Origin: Actinomycetota bacterium
Lineage (GTDB): Bacteria > Actinomycetota > Actinomycetes > Nanopelagicales > Nanopelagicaceae
Assembly (NCBI GenBank): GCA_027728065.1
Contig: JAQBVO010000010.1
Coordinates: forward strand, 1 to 54,324
Reading direction: 5' to 3'
DNA length: 54,324 bases
Of the stretch, positions 18,559 to 29,827 are shown piece after piece (position 1 is the first letter of the stretch; each line of letters begins with the position of its first letter). The notes below the pieces were generated by a model. The model saw only the letters and a program-made list of their open reading frames with translations, searched no databases and was not told the DNA's origin. Position numbers and translations under genes: made by a program.

Positions 18559-19503
18559 GTGAGCAAAGTTGTCTGCCTGGGTGGCGGTCATGGCCTTGCC
18601 GCAACCCTGTCGGCGTTGCGTTCAATCACGTCGCAGATAACTGCAATCGTTACCGTTGCCGATAACGGCGGCTCTAGTGGACGGTTGCGCCAAGAGTTTC
18701 CAATTTTTCCTCCTGGAGATCTGCGGATGGCTTTGGCCGCTCTTTGCGCCGATGATGAGTGGGGTCGTACATGGGCTCAGATTATGCAGCACCGTTTTGT
18801 AAGTGATGGAGCACTAGATGGTCATGCAATGGGAAATTTACTTCTGGCATCTCTCTGGAGTGAGGATGAGGATCCAATTATTGGCTTAGATCGCGTTGGC
18901 TCACTTTTGAAAACTGTTGGCCGTGTACTACCCATGGCCTCGGTCCCATTAGATATTGAAGCTACGTTTATCACCTCTACTGGTCGAATTGTTGTAAGAG
19001 GACAAAAAGAGGTCGCTACCGCCAAAGGGCGAATTGAATCTCTGCGTGTGATTCCACAAAATCCGATGGCACGTATCGAGGCTTTAACTGCAATTAGGGT
19101 TGCAGATTGGATAACGATGGGACCAGGCTCCTGGTTTTCATCTGTGATGCCACATCTATTGGTGCCCATGCAGTTAGATGCCTTAGTGCGTACTAAGGCA
19201 AAGAAGATTCTCATTCTGAATTTAGATGCCCATGCAAATACAGCCGGAGAAGAGTTTGCTGGCTCTACTCCTGAAGAGCATCTGGCCCTGTTTCACCACT
19301 ATGCCCCTGATGTATCAATTGATTATTTTCTGGTGGATCAATCAGTTGTTCGCGAGAGAAAAACCTTAACCGAGATGGCTAGCAAACTTGGGGGACAGGT
19401 GGTGGCGGCCGATATTCGAAAAGCACCTGGAAGTATCCATCATGATGTAGAGAAATTGGCCCTTCATTTCTCGCACATTATGCGTCAAAGTTTGGTTGGA
19501 TGA
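18559..19503 (+). CDS. yvcK: Gluconeogenesis factor YvcK/CofD-like protein
   Basis: A 314-residue member of the YvcK (UPF0052/CofD-like) family. The N-terminus [15 protein letters not shown] is the nucleotide-binding glycine loop. [17 protein letters not shown] and [12 protein letters not shown] are family signatures, and [17 protein letters not shown] follows. In Bacillus YvcK binds UDP-GlcNAc and links carbon source to cell wall synthesis and morphology; in mycobacteria the homologue is CuvA. The start is GTG 18559, two bases after the rapZ stop, and the end lies four bases before the chosen whiA start. Confidence 0.92.
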   Translation: MSKVVCLGGGHGLAATLSALRSITSQITAIVTVADNGGSSGRLRQEFPIFPPGDLRMALAALCADDEWGRTWAQIMQHRFVSDGALDGHAMGNLLLASLWSEDEDPIIGLDRVGSLLKTVGRVLPMASVPLDIEATFITSTGRIVVRGQKEVATAKGRIESLRVIPQNPMARIEALTAIRVADWITMGPGSWFSSVMPHLLVPMQLDALVRTKAKKILILNLDAHANTAGEEFAGSTPEEHLALFHHYAPDVSIDYFLVDQSVVRERKTLTEMASKLGGQVVAADIRKAPGSIHHDVEKLALHFSHIMRQSLVG

Positions 19504-19507
19504 GCCC

Positions 19508-20485
19508 ATGGCAATGACAGCATCGCTCAAAGATGAACTCAGTCGTATCTCAATAACCAAGCCATGTTGTCGCAAGGCCGAGGTCGCATCCCTACTGCGT
19601 TTTGGTGGTGGGTTACATCTGGCTGCAGGAAAGATAGTGATCGAAGTTGAACTCGACACATCCCAGAGCGCGCGCCGTTTGCGCAAAGATATCGCCGATA
19701 TTTATGGACATGACTCCGACTTAGCTGTTTTGTCATCAGGTGGATTGCGCAAAGGATCGCGCTATGTTGTGCGTGTTATCGATGCTGGTGATTCACTCGC
19801 CCGCCAAACCGGTTTAGTAGATTCACATGGTCGACCAGTACGTGGTCTTCCACCGCAGGTTGTCTCTGCAGCCATCTGTGACTCAGAGGCGGCTTGGCGA
19901 GGTGCATTTATCGCCCATGGCTCATTGACCGAGCCGGGTCGTTCATCCTCATTAGAGATTACATGTCCTGGACCCGAGGCCGCCCTTGCACTCGTTGGAG
20001 CGGCGCGTCGTATGGGAATCGTTGCAAAGGCGCGTGAAGTGCGCGGAGTTGATCGCGTCGTTATCCGAGATGGTGATGCAATTGGGGCTTTACTCACACG
20101 TCTTGGCGCTCACGAATCAGTCCTTGCATGGGAGGAGCGACGGATGCGCCGCGAAGTCCGTGCCACTGCAAATCGACTTGCAAACTTTGATGATGCGAAT
20201 CTGCGTCGCTCTGCACGCGCAGCGGTCGCCGCATCTGCCCGTGTTATTCGGGCGATGGAGATTCTCGGCGCCACAATTCCAGATCATTTAAAAGAGGCTG
20301 GAGAGCTACGCATTAATCATGGGCAGGCATCCTTAGAAGAGCTTGGTTCATTGGCAACGCCGCCGATGACAAAAGATGCCATCGCCGGTCGAATTCGAAG
20401 GCTGCTTGCCATGGCCGATAAGAGAGCGGGCGAGCTCGGTATTCCCGATACTGAAAGCGGATTACCACATGATTTATTGAACTAA
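19508..20485 (+). CDS. whiA: DNA-binding protein WhiA (sporulation/division regulator homologue)
   Basis: A 325-residue regulator with an N-terminal domain related to LAGLIDADG homing nucleases ([21 protein letters not shown]) and a C-terminal helix-turn-helix ([19 protein letters not shown]). In Streptomyces WhiA works with WhiB on division and sporulation genes. In non-sporulating actinobacteria it is still conserved, probably in cell-cycle control. I chose ATG 19508, giving [13 protein letters not shown], because it matches the usual actinobacterial N-terminus. A TTG at 19496 would add four residues and overlap yvcK. Confidence 0.93.
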   Translation: MAMTASLKDELSRISITKPCCRKAEVASLLRFGGGLHLAAGKIVIEVELDTSQSARRLRKDIADIYGHDSDLAVLSSGGLRKGSRYVVRVIDAGDSLARQTGLVDSHGRPVRGLPPQVVSAAICDSEAAWRGAFIAHGSLTEPGRSSSLEITCPGPEAALALVGAARRMGIVAKAREVRGVDRVVIRDGDAIGALLTRLGAHESVLAWEERRMRREVRATANRLANFDDANLRRSARAAVAASARVIRAMEILGATIPDHLKEAGELRINHGQASLEELGSLATPPMTKDAIAGRIRRLLAMADKRAGELGIPDTESGLPHDLLN

Positions 20486-20517
20486 CGCTGGCAGTTAGCG
20501 AATTATTCACGTACTAG

Positions 20518-21617
<1,100 letters not shown>

Positions 21618-21618
<1 letters not shown>

Positions 21619-22805
21619 TGTCATCTCTTGCAACACTTGATGTAGTTGGTAAGCGGGTTTTTCTGCGCTGTGATTTCAACGTTCCATTGAAGAACGGCGT
21701 GATTACAGATGATGGGCGCATTAAAGCCTCGCTACCAACTATTCAATTACTGCTTCGTAATGGTGCCTGCATTGTTATTGCCGCACATTTAGGCCGTCCA
21801 AAGGGTGTTGCATCACTTGAACTTTCGCTGGCACCAGTTGCACAACGTTTAGGAGAGTTACTGGGACAGGAGATTATCTTTACTGGTGCTTTCTCAGGCG
21901 ATGGCATCAAAGAGGCTGCACACTCACTTCGACCAGGTCAGATTCTACTTCTTGAAAATATCCGCTTTAGCTTTGCTGAGACAAGTAAAGATCAATCAGA
22001 GCGCGCAGCCTTCGCCGCGGAACTTGCGCAGTTAGCCGATCTATATGTTGGCGATGGTTTCGGAGCAGTACACCGGAAACATGCCTCGGTCTTTGATCTA
22101 CCTCAACTTCTTCTCCATGCACCAGGTTTATTGGTATCGGCCGAAGTTGAAGTATTGAAGAAATTAACGCAAAACCCAACTCGTCCATACGCAGTAGTTT
22201 TAGGGGGAGCAAAGGTTTCTGACAAGTTAGCAATTATTGAAAACCTTCTGAACAAGGTTGATTTATTGGCAATCGGTGGAGGAATGGTATTTACTTTTTT
22301 TGCAGCGCAGGGAAAAGAGATCGGCACATCACTTGTTGAACCACAGATGATAGATGTAGTCAAAGCCCTCATAACAAGTGCAGATAAGAAAGGCGTTAAG
22401 CTTATTTTTCCTAGCGATATCGTTGTTGCACCATCTTTCAGCGCCGACGCACAACCAAGCGTGGTATCTGTCGATGCGATTCCAGCCGATCAGATGGGTC
22501 TAGATATTGGCCCAGCTTCAAGTGAGCATTTTGCTCGAGAGATTGAAAAATGTGGAACGGTATTTTGGAATGGACCCATGGGAGTCTTCGAGTTTGCTAA
22601 CTTTGCCGCTGGAACAAAGGCTGTTGCAACGGCCTTAACAAAGATCTCGGGCATGAGTGTTGTAGGCGGAGGAGACTCGGCGGCGGCGGTACGGGCACTT
22701 GGATTTGCCGACTCGGATTTCGGTTATATTTCAACCGGTGGTGGTGCTTCACTAGAGTATTTAGAGGGCAAGGAACTTCCTGGTCTAGTGGCTTTAGGGT
22801 TATAA
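21618..22805 (+). CDS. pgk: Phosphoglycerate kinase
   Basis: A 395-residue two-lobed kinase that makes ATP from 1,3-bisphosphoglycerate. The N-lobe has RCDFNVPL at residues 17-24 and AAHLGRPKG, which bind the phosphoglycerate. VGDGFGAVHRKHASV is the second N-lobe signature. The C-lobe carries the nucleotide site GGAKVSDKLAII and the closing GGGDSAAAVRALG and STGGGASLEYLEG. Start and stop overlap or abut gap and tpiA (11 bases to tpiA), consistent with one transcript. Confidence 0.97.
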
Positions 22806-22816
22806 GGAGTTAATCG

Positions 22817-23590
22817 ATGCGTAAACCATTAATGGTTGGCAACTGGAAGATGAACCTGAATCACTTAGAGGCGATTGCCGTTGCACAAAAACTCGTTTAC
22901 TCACTTAGCGATAAAGATTACAATGCAGTCGATGTGGCGATTATGCCTCCCTTTACCGATATCCGCTCAATCCAGACATTGATAGATGGAGACCGTCTTC
23001 GATTGACCTATGGAGCACAAGATCTCTCACCAGAGGCAAGCGGGGCCTTTACCGGTGATATCTCTGCCTCTATGTTGCACAAACTTGGTTGCACATACGT
23101 ATTGGTTGGACACTCTGAGCGCCGAGCAATTCATGGCGAGAGCGATAGCCTTGTGAATCGAAAGTTAAAAGCCGCCCTTGCCCATGGAATGCTTCCCATC
23201 CTGTGCGTTGGTGAAGAGCTATCAGTGCGCGAATCAGGGGCACATGTCAGCCATGTGATCCGACAGATCCGTGCTGGCCTTGAATCTTTAGCTAAGCCCG
23301 AACTTAAAAAGATTGTGATCGCATACGAACCTGTATGGGCGATCGGCACTGGAAAAGTTGCAACACCCGAGGATGCCCAAGAAGTTTGCGCCGCCATCCG
23401 AGAAGAGATTGAAAATATCGCCTCTCCTGAGATCGCTGCGGCGATGCGTATCCTCTACGGTGGCTCGGTAAAACCATCGAATGTGGCCGAGATTATGGCC
23501 AAGCCCGACGTGGACGGCGCTTTGATAGGCGGGGCAAGCCTAGATCCAGAGGAGCTAGCAAATATTGTCCGCTTTTACGCGCAGAGCTAA
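22817..23590 (+). CDS. tpiA: Triosephosphate isomerase
   Basis: A 257-residue TIM barrel that interconverts dihydroxyacetone phosphate and glyceraldehyde-3-phosphate. Residues 8-13 are GNWKMN with the substrate lysine. His99 lies in VGHSERR and the catalytic base Glu171 in [12 protein letters not shown]. The phosphate-binding YGGSVKPSN and GALIGGASL segments close the barrel. AAGGAG at 22804-22809 serves as ribosome binding site. Confidence 0.97.
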   Translation: MRKPLMVGNWKMNLNHLEAIAVAQKLVYSLSDKDYNAVDVAIMPPFTDIRSIQTLIDGDRLRLTYGAQDLSPEASGAFTGDISASMLHKLGCTYVLVGHSERRAIHGESDSLVNRKLKAALAHGMLPILCVGEELSVRESGAHVSHVIRQIRAGLESLAKPELKKIVIAYEPVWAIGTGKVATPEDAQEVCAAIREEIENIASPEIAAAMRILYGGSVKPSNVAEIMAKPDVDGALIGGASLDPEELANIVRFYAQS

Positions 23591-23647
23591 GTTAAGCCGC
23601 TGGCTGCTTTAAAGGTATCCTTACTCTCTACACATCAAGGAGTCTAC

Positions 23648-23875
23648 GTGATACTCACTCTTTCAATCCTGCTCATCATAACAAGCGTTGTGATGATTCT
23701 GCTGGTTCTCTTACATAAAGGTAAGGGAAGTGGGCTATCGGATCTATTCGGCGGTGGTATCTCTTCAAACTATGGCGGCTCATCAGTTGTTGAGCGCAAC
23801 CTTGATCGCATAACAATCGTTGTGGGTGGCCTCTGGTTTGCCCTTGTAGTTGCACTCAGTCTTGTTCTTAAGTAA
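23648..23875 (+). CDS. secG: Preprotein translocase subunit SecG
   Basis: A 75-residue protein with two hydrophobic segments (about 4-23 and 55-73) joined by a glycine-rich loop containing LLHKGKGSGLSDLFGGG, the SecG family hallmark. It assists the SecYEG channel in protein export. The start is GTG 23648 with AAGGAG at 23637-23642. A -10-like TATCCT sits near 23616, so it may have its own promoter. A position after tpiA is common in actinobacteria. Confidence 0.93.
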   Translation: MILTLSILLIITSVVMILLVLLHKGKGSGLSDLFGGGISSNYGGSSVVERNLDRITIVVGGLWFALVVALSLVLK

Positions 23876-23910
23876 ATATTTTTTAAATTAATCTCTAAAA
23901 GGAGTCTGGC

Positions 23911-24246
23911 ATGGCAAATGCAATACGTGGAAGCCGAGTTGGCGCAGGACCGATGGGCGAAGCAGAGCGCGGGGACTCTATTGCCCGGGCATATGTTTCA
24001 TACTTTTGCGCAAATAAGCACGAGGTTCGTCCATCTTTTGCCGTTGAAGAGACCGTCGTTATTCCAGCTGAATGGGAATGTCCAAAGTGTGGTTTTCCAG
24101 CAGGACGCGATCGCAACAATCCACCCAACCCAATTAAGAATGAACCATACAAGACCCATCTTGCTTACGTGAAAGAGCGTCGCACCGATGCCGAAGGAGA
24201 GCGCTTATTGAATGAGGCGTTGCGTAGATTGCACGGGGATGATTAA
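23911..24246 (+). CDS. rbpA: RNA polymerase-binding protein RbpA
   Basis: A 111-residue actinobacterial transcription factor that binds RNA polymerase and the primary sigma factor and stabilises open complexes. The N-terminal tail MANAIRGSRVGAGPMGE is characteristic. A small zinc fold follows, with YFCANKHE and WECPKCGFPAG, then the sigma-interacting helix ERRTDAEGERLLNEAL. AAAGGAG at 23897-23903 is a good ribosome binding site. Its stop overlaps the convergent pgi stop by four bases, leaving no space for a terminator. Confidence 0.96.
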   Translation: MANAIRGSRVGAGPMGEAERGDSIARAYVSYFCANKHEVRPSFAVEETVVIPAEWECPKCGFPAGRDRNNPPNPIKNEPYKTHLAYVKERRTDAEGERLLNEALRRLHGDD

Positions 24247-25769
24247 AGGTTTTTTAAGCAGGTAAGAAGTTGATCAATACCCACACTGCGGTCGATAAGA
24301 TTTAATCTAAGGAGTGGGTATTTTCTTGAGAGCAAAGATTGGGCATCGCCTAAAGCCTGCGCGGCAATAAGGGTATTAAAACCATATCTCTGGCCGGGGA
24401 TAGCGATATCTCTCTTTGGATTGCCTGTAATCTGTAGAAAGCCACCGTTGCGCTGACCGCCTTTGTGGAACTGCCCGGTTGAGTGTAGAAAACGTGGACC
24501 CCAACCAAAGGTGACAGGACGGTTGGATTTGGCAGATAAAAGTGCTCGAAGATGGGTAATCGCCACATCATCGTAGCGATCTAGATATGCCATTATCGCG
24601 ATATATCCATCGGCAGGAATCGACTCTATAAATAATTGCAACGCCGAAGTGAGATCCTGGCCTTGGCCAAAGATCTCAACACTTGCATCGGTTACTAAGG
24701 GGGATGACTGCGGGGCTACTCCTGCCCAGAGATTGAGCAGAGATGAGGTTGCCTCTTTTGCCTCGGTGACATTGGGTTGATTGAAGGGATTTACTCCAAG
24801 GCCGGCAGCAACAAGGGCCGTTACCCACTCCCAGATAATGAACTGTGAGGCTAAATCGGCAGAGATAACTAAATCTGCCTCTCCCGTATATGCAATTGAA
24901 AATATCTGATCACGAGAAGGTGATTCGATAACTATCGGCAATCTACCTGTTTCATTTTTTCCCGTTGATTCTGCTACTAACTGCTCGGCCCAATGACTCA
25001 AACCCGGCATCCCCGCACCCAGGTCGCAGTAACTAATGTATTGACCAGATAGATAAGTAATTGCATAGGCCATATCTACGACCATGCGGGGGTCTTTGAG
25101 AAAATCCGCCTTTGTCTGGCTGGCATTATCGAGTAGCACCGAGACATCAACACCGATTAACGCTGCAGGTACTAGGCCAAAGGCCGATAGAACACTAAAA
25201 CGTCCACCAAGATGCGGGTCGGCATTTACGATGCTAAAGCCTTTACTGCGCGCATCTCTATCTAAAGGCGAATCTGGATCGGTGACAATAACGATGTGAT
25301 CGTGGGGAACAAGCCCAGCGGTCTCTAAGAGAGATTCAAAGAGGGCTAGTTGCGATGCAGTCTCTATCGTTGATCCTGATTTTGAGCTAACAATAACAAG
25401 GGTCTTTGTAAGATTGGCATCAATGGCATGTGCCACATAGTTGGGGTCGGTTGAATCTAAAACAAAGAGCTCGCGCCTATATGTTTGTGCAATTACCTCT
25501 GGGCCAAGTGATGAACCACCCATTGCGCATAAGATGACTCGCGTCTTACTGCGGTGCTTGGCACAGAGAGCATCTAACTGCGGTAGCAAATCCCTCGATG
25601 ATTCCGGCAGATCTATCCAGTTCAATCCAATAGCCGCTTCTGCTTGGGCCTTGCTACCCCAGAGAGTTACGTCTTTAGCTGCCAAACGTCTATGAAAATC
25701 TAAGAGTGTGTGGTATCGGTGATCACTTCTATCTATCTTTGAAAGTGCTGTGCCGCTCAGTACTGTCAT
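24243..25769 (-). CDS. pgi: Glucose-6-phosphate isomerase
   Basis: A 508-residue SIS-domain isomerase converting glucose-6-phosphate and fructose-6-phosphate. Motifs in order are AMGGSSLGPEVI, IVSSKSGSTIETASQL, the PGI signature HLGGRFSVLSAFGLVP, AGLGVNPFNQPNVTEAKE and a late PRFLHSTGQFHKGG. The last of these resembles the isomerase half of fused transaldolase-isomerase proteins. I chose ATG 25769 because it overlaps the tal stop as ATGA; an upstream in-frame start would lie deep inside tal. It is the last gene of the ctaA-tkt-tal-pgi run. Confidence 0.93.
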   Translation of the reverse strand: MTVLSGTALSKIDRSDHRYHTLLDFHRRLAAKDVTLWGSKAQAEAAIGLNWIDLPESSRDLLPQLDALCAKHRSKTRVILCAMGGSSLGPEVIAQTYRRELFVLDSTDPNYVAHAIDANLTKTLVIVSSKSGSTIETASQLALFESLLETAGLVPHDHIVIVTDPDSPLDRDARSKGFSIVNADPHLGGRFSVLSAFGLVPAALIGVDVSVLLDNASQTKADFLKDPRMVVDMAYAITYLSGQYISYCDLGAGMPGLSHWAEQLVAESTGKNETGRLPIVIESPSRDQIFSIAYTGEADLVISADLASQFIIWEWVTALVAAGLGVNPFNQPNVTEAKEATSSLLNLWAGVAPQSSPLVTDASVEIFGQGQDLTSALQLFIESIPADGYIAIMAYLDRYDDVAITHLRALLSAKSNRPVTFGWGPRFLHSTGQFHKGGQRNGGFLQITGNPKRDIAIPGQRYGFNTLIAAQALGDAQSLLSRKYPLLRLNLIDRSVGIDQLLTCLKNL

Positions 25770-26851
25770 TGTTGTTGCGCCAGCCTTACCGTAGCAAGGA
25801 GCTCCTCCCAAGCGTGAGCAAACTTTTTCACACCATCGATCTCCAGCTCGGTAGTTATCTCATTGATAGAGATATTTAGTGCAGACAGAGAGTTAAAAAC
25901 TTCAACGGCCGCGCCATAGTTATCTGTAATAGTGTTACCACGAACAACTCCATGATCGATAAGGGCATCTAAGGTGGCTTGCGGCATCGTATTAACAGTA
26001 TCGGGCGCGGTTAATTCAACGACATAACGCGTGTCGTCGTAGGCCGGGTCTTTAACACCGGTAGATGCCCACAATGGTCGCTGCTTATTGGCTCCACGTC
26101 GTATTTGCGCCAACCACCGGGGTGAGGCAAATCTCTCCTCAAATAATTGATATGCCAAGTGGGCATTTGCAATGGCAGCCTTACCCAGAAGTGCCATCGC
26201 AGCCGCACTCGCATCCTTCTTGAGTAGCCCATCGACGGCTGAATCGATTCGACTTACGAAAAATGATGCTACAGAGTGAACATGCGAAGGATTAAGTGAA
26301 GCCTCTACACCTGCCATGTACGCATCGATGACGGCGCCATATCGTTTAACTGAAAATATCAATGTAACGTTAACGCTTATGCCCGCAGCGATGAGGGCTG
26401 TGATAGCTGGTAATCCCTGGATAGTTGCAGGCACTTTAATCATTAAGTTAGGGCGATCGATAATGGCCCATAACTCCTTGCCAGCCGCGATAGTACCCTC
26501 GGTCTCACTTGCCAAACGTGGATCCACTTCAATACTTACCCGGCCATCGACACCTTTAGTTGATGAGTAGATTGGGGAAAAAACATCGCAGGCGTTTCGA
26601 ACATCATCGGTTGTCAACTTCTTTACACACTCATCGGTGCTGAGGTCCTTCATTGCGGCGATATCGGCGGTGTACTCGTGTGCCCCTGAAATCGCCGAAG
26701 CAAAGATGCTCGGATTAGTAGTTACTCCAACGACAGAACTCTGAGAAATGCGTGCAGGCAAGGAGTGGGGGTCCACTCCGGTAATTTTGGCCCGAGATAG
26801 GTCATCTAACCAGATCGAAGTTCCACTCTTACCGACATCGCTAGCACTCAT
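25766..26851 (-). CDS. tal: Transaldolase
   Basis: A 361-residue Schiff-base aldolase of the non-oxidative pentose phosphate pathway, of the long actinobacterial/cyanobacterial subfamily. IWLDDLSRAKI and GVTTNPSIFASAI open the barrel. The region NLMIKVPATIQGLPAI holds the catalytic lysine. NVTLIFSVKRYGAVIDAYM and PLWASTGVKDPAYDDTRY follow. The start overlaps the tkt stop and the end overlaps pgi, both as ATGA, so the three enzymes are translationally coupled. Confidence 0.95.
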   Translation of the reverse strand: MSASDVGKSGTSIWLDDLSRAKITGVDPHSLPARISQSSVVGVTTNPSIFASAISGAHEYTADIAAMKDLSTDECVKKLTTDDVRNACDVFSPIYSSTKGVDGRVSIEVDPRLASETEGTIAAGKELWAIIDRPNLMIKVPATIQGLPAITALIAAGISVNVTLIFSVKRYGAVIDAYMAGVEASLNPSHVHSVASFFVSRIDSAVDGLLKKDASAAAMALLGKAAIANAHLAYQLFEERFASPRWLAQIRRGANKQRPLWASTGVKDPAYDDTRYVVELTAPDTVNTMPQATLDALIDHGVVRGNTITDNYGAAVEVFNSLSALNISINEITTELEIDGVKKFAHAWEELLATVRLAQQQ

Positions 26852-28902
26852 CAGAGTGCAGCCTTTATACGTGCAACGATCGCATCTACTGAAAAACCGA
26901 ATTCGCTAAAGAGTCGTTTAGCATCGGCTGAGGCACCGTAATGTTCAAGACTGATTGCGATTCCGTGATCACCGATTAATTCTCGCCAGCCCTGTGCAAT
27001 GCCAACTTCGATACTGACTTTAAGTTTAATTGCAGATGGCAGCACAGATTCTTTGTAGGCGTCATCTTGTTCTCCAAACCATTCAAGACATGGCGCGCTC
27101 ACTACTCGTACATTGATGCCATCACCAGCTAAAGCTTTTTGTACATCCAGGGCGAGGGATACTTCCGAACCAGTTGCAATGACAACAGCGACGGGATTTT
27201 CTGCATCCTTTATTACATAGGCACCCTTTGCAGTACCACTTGCCGGTGCACAGATGCTGCGATCAAGGACGGGAAGGTTTTGGCGTGAGAGCAAGATGCC
27301 GGCGGTGCGGTCTCGAATGATGATCTGCCTCCAAGCCTCTACAACCTCATTGGCATCACCCGGGCGAATAACATCTAGACCAGGGATTGCACGAAGGGCT
27401 GCAAAGTGCTCGATGGGTTGATGTGTTGGTCCATCCTCACCAACGCCAATTGAGTCATGTGTCCAGACAAATATTGAAGGAATCTTCATCAAGGCTGCTA
27501 ATCGCACTGCTGGTCGCATGTAATCACTAAATACAGCAAATGTTCCACCGAAAGCCCGTGTTAAGCCATGAAGGGCTATTCCATTGAGAATAGAACCCAT
27601 CGCATGTTCACGGATTCCAAAGTGGATTATTCGACCATAAGGATCTGCGCTTTTAATAGCACTAGTGAGCGGTAAAAATGATCCACCGCCATCGATATTA
27701 GTATTATTTGAGCCCGCTAAATCGGCAGAGCCACCCCAGAGTTCAGGTAAAACCCTTGCAATTGCATTGATGACATCACCGGAAGCTGCTCTTGTAGCGA
27801 TATCTTTGCCGGGGGAAAAGACTGGCAAATTCGCATCCCAGCCGCTGGCAAGTGTGCGATTTTTTAAGCGAGTTAAAAGCGCAGCACCCTTGGCATTGCT
27901 AGATTCCCAGATCGCAAAATCCTCTTTCCATTTATCACGTAGCTCTCTTCCGCGAATTTTAACTTCACGCACATGGGCCAAAACATCAGCGGGCATTGCA
28001 AACTTCTCATCGGGATTTAATCCCAGCAGAAGTTTTGTGGCAGCCACCTCATCTTCGCCCAAGGCAGCTCCATGTGATTTACCAGTTCCACGAAGAGTTG
28101 GTGCAGGCCATGCAATGACGCTCTTTAGCACAATGAGAGTTGGTTTGTTCCTTTCGGCCTTAGCCGCAGCCATCGCAGCATCCAGAGCGGTGATATCTAC
28201 ACTGCCATCACTGGCGGCGGCAACATCGATAACATGCCAGCCATAGGCTAGATAACGCTTGCCTACATCTTCGGTAAATGCCTTATCGGTATCACCCTCA
28301 ATAGAAATCTCATTGTCGTCATAGATAATATTGAGATTACTAAGCTGCTGTGTACCGGCCAGGGATGATGCTTCAGCACATACACCCTCCTGCAAGTCAC
28401 CATCGGAGCAGATCACCCAGATACTGTGATCAAAGAGTGAACTATCGATAGAGGCATCGCGATCGAGTAGACCCCGCTCATAACGGGCAGCCATGGCCAT
28501 TCCAACGGCCGTTGCAACACCCTGTCCAAGTGGACCGGTTGTCATCTCAACACCGGGAGTGCAAGCGTATTCAGGATGACCCGGGGTTAATGATCCCCAT
28601 GATCGAAAGTTTTTTAGATCGGCCATCTCTAATCCGTAGCCGCTATAGAAAAGCTGTGTGTACAAGGTAAGTGATGAATGTCCGCAGGAGAGAATAAATC
28701 GATCACGACCAAGCCATGTTGGATCCGATGGATCATGCACCAAGTGGCGCTGAAAAAGCAGGTAGGCAACTGGTGCAAGTGACATTGCAGTACCGGGGTG
28801 ACCGTTGCCAACATTTTGAACGGCATCGGCAGCTAAGGCACGGGCATATGCAACTGCGCGATCATCGAGCTGGCTCCATCCGTGGGGTTTAGGCATGGGC
28901 AT
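26851..28902 (-). CDS. tkt: Transketolase
   Basis: A 683-residue thiamine diphosphate enzyme moving two-carbon units between sugar phosphates. The N-terminal domain has NGHPGTAMSLAPVAY and the TPP-magnesium motif CSDGDLQEGVCAEA. The central domain has GIREHAMGSILNGI and TVFSD-like FAVFSDYMRP, and the region around HDSIGVGEDGPTHQP is canonical. The C-terminal domain contains VVIATGSEVSLAL. ATG 28902 overlaps the end of ctaA by 14 bases; a second ATG two codons later is possible. Confidence 0.96.
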   Translation of the reverse strand: MPMPKPHGWSQLDDRAVAYARALAADAVQNVGNGHPGTAMSLAPVAYLLFQRHLVHDPSDPTWLGRDRFILSCGHSSLTLYTQLFYSGYGLEMADLKNFRSWGSLTPGHPEYACTPGVEMTTGPLGQGVATAVGMAMAARYERGLLDRDASIDSSLFDHSIWVICSDGDLQEGVCAEASSLAGTQQLSNLNIIYDDNEISIEGDTDKAFTEDVGKRYLAYGWHVIDVAAASDGSVDITALDAAMAAAKAERNKPTLIVLKSVIAWPAPTLRGTGKSHGAALGEDEVAATKLLLGLNPDEKFAMPADVLAHVREVKIRGRELRDKWKEDFAIWESSNAKGAALLTRLKNRTLASGWDANLPVFSPGKDIATRAASGDVINAIARVLPELWGGSADLAGSNNTNIDGGGSFLPLTSAIKSADPYGRIIHFGIREHAMGSILNGIALHGLTRAFGGTFAVFSDYMRPAVRLAALMKIPSIFVWTHDSIGVGEDGPTHQPIEHFAALRAIPGLDVIRPGDANEVVEAWRQIIIRDRTAGILLSRQNLPVLDRSICAPASGTAKGAYVIKDAENPVAVVIATGSEVSLALDVQKALAGDGINVRVVSAPCLEWFGEQDDAYKESVLPSAIKLKVSIEVGIAQGWRELIGDHGIAISLEHYGASADAKRLFSEFGFSVDAIVARIKAAL

Positions 28903-29779
28903 CCGCTATCTGCGTTCTTTGTACCGATAGCCAAATCTTCCAGGCGCCGATCCAGACTAATGTGGCGCCCAGTAAGTGTGCCGCGACAAGGAGCTCTGGT
29001 ACGCCCTGTATATATTGAATGGCACCTATAGCACCCTGTCCAATTGTAATTATCGCAAAGATAACGAGGAGTCTTTTGCTCTGATCGCTGGTTTGACGAT
29101 GCAGAAAAAACGCGATAGTCAGAACCATCAAGATTACAACGGCGATTGTATGCATCAATACTGCAGTTGCAATCGCTATCTTCAATCGCGCAGAATCGAC
29201 ATCACCGGCATGCGGTCCTGCGCCTGTGACGATGGTGCCAAGGATGACAACTAAAGCTGCGCTACTCACATGGGCTCGCGAGAAAATATCTATCGCTCGG
29301 GGCGAAATTTTTTTAATCGAAGGCAGTCGCCGTCTGGTGTAGAGGGATGTAGCAGCGGCAATCAAGATGGTAGATAGTAAATAATGACTAGCAACCGAGA
29401 TTGGATTTAAATCTGTTAGTACTGTGATTCCACCCAAAATGCCTTGAGCAAAGATTCCAAGAACCTGTCCCGCGGCAAGAATCCGTAAATCTCGTCGCCC
29501 CGCTTTTACAACTGCGATGAGGGTAATTAGGGCGGCAACTACAAGGACGAAGGTGAGAAGTCGGTTACCAAACTCTATCCACGCGTGAAATTGGCCCTCG
29601 GCCTGATCGGGTACTGGGGTATACGAGCCTGGCGTGCACTCTGGCCAGGTAGGGCAGCCCAACCCTGAACGGGTCAGACGAACAGCCCCGCCAGTTACAA
29701 CGATAGCTGCCTGCAGAAAGACAAGTATGAATGCTGCTGGGGGGAGAATCCGCCTCGATAAGCCGGCGGTTTTACTCAT
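28889..29779 (-). CDS. ctaA: Heme A synthase (COX15/CtaA family)
   Basis: A 296-residue membrane protein with about eight hydrophobic segments that oxidises heme O to heme A for cytochrome c oxidase. After the first helix, RLTRSGLGCPTWPEC contains the conserved cysteine pair of the first extracytoplasmic loop. Histidines in GQFHAWIEFGNRLL and SVASHYLLST are likely heme ligands. The gene heads the minus-strand group with tkt, tal and pgi and is divergent from sufR. ctaB, which often sits beside it in actinobacteria, is absent here. Confidence 0.92.
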   Translation of the reverse strand: MSKTAGLSRRILPPAAFILVFLQAAIVVTGGAVRLTRSGLGCPTWPECTPGSYTPVPDQAEGQFHAWIEFGNRLLTFVLVVAALITLIAVVKAGRRDLRILAAGQVLGIFAQGILGGITVLTDLNPISVASHYLLSTILIAAATSLYTRRRLPSIKKISPRAIDIFSRAHVSSAALVVILGTIVTGAGPHAGDVDSARLKIAIATAVLMHTIAVVILMVLTIAFFLHRQTSDQSKRLLVIFAIITIGQGAIGAIQYIQGVPELLVAAHLLGATLVWIGAWKIWLSVQRTQIADAHA

Positions 29780-29785
29780 ACCCGT

Positions 29786-29791
29786 ACCTTA
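29786..29791 (-). promoter_or_regulatory. -10 element TAAGGT for ctaA (leaderless)
   Basis: On the minus strand TAAGGT ends six bases before the ctaA ATG at 29779, with no room for a ribosome binding site. It would drive the ctaA-tkt-tal-pgi group. The -35 position (about 29809-29814) shows no good match. Confidence 0.45.
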
Positions 29792-29827
29792 TTGCCCAGC
29801 CTGGCCATGGCGTTGAAGTAGCCAACG

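Noticed and set aside
25770-25811. N-terminal extension of Pgi
   Set aside because: It is the antisense-free but out-of-frame end of tal; ATG 25769 overlaps the tal stop as ATGA, like its neighbours.
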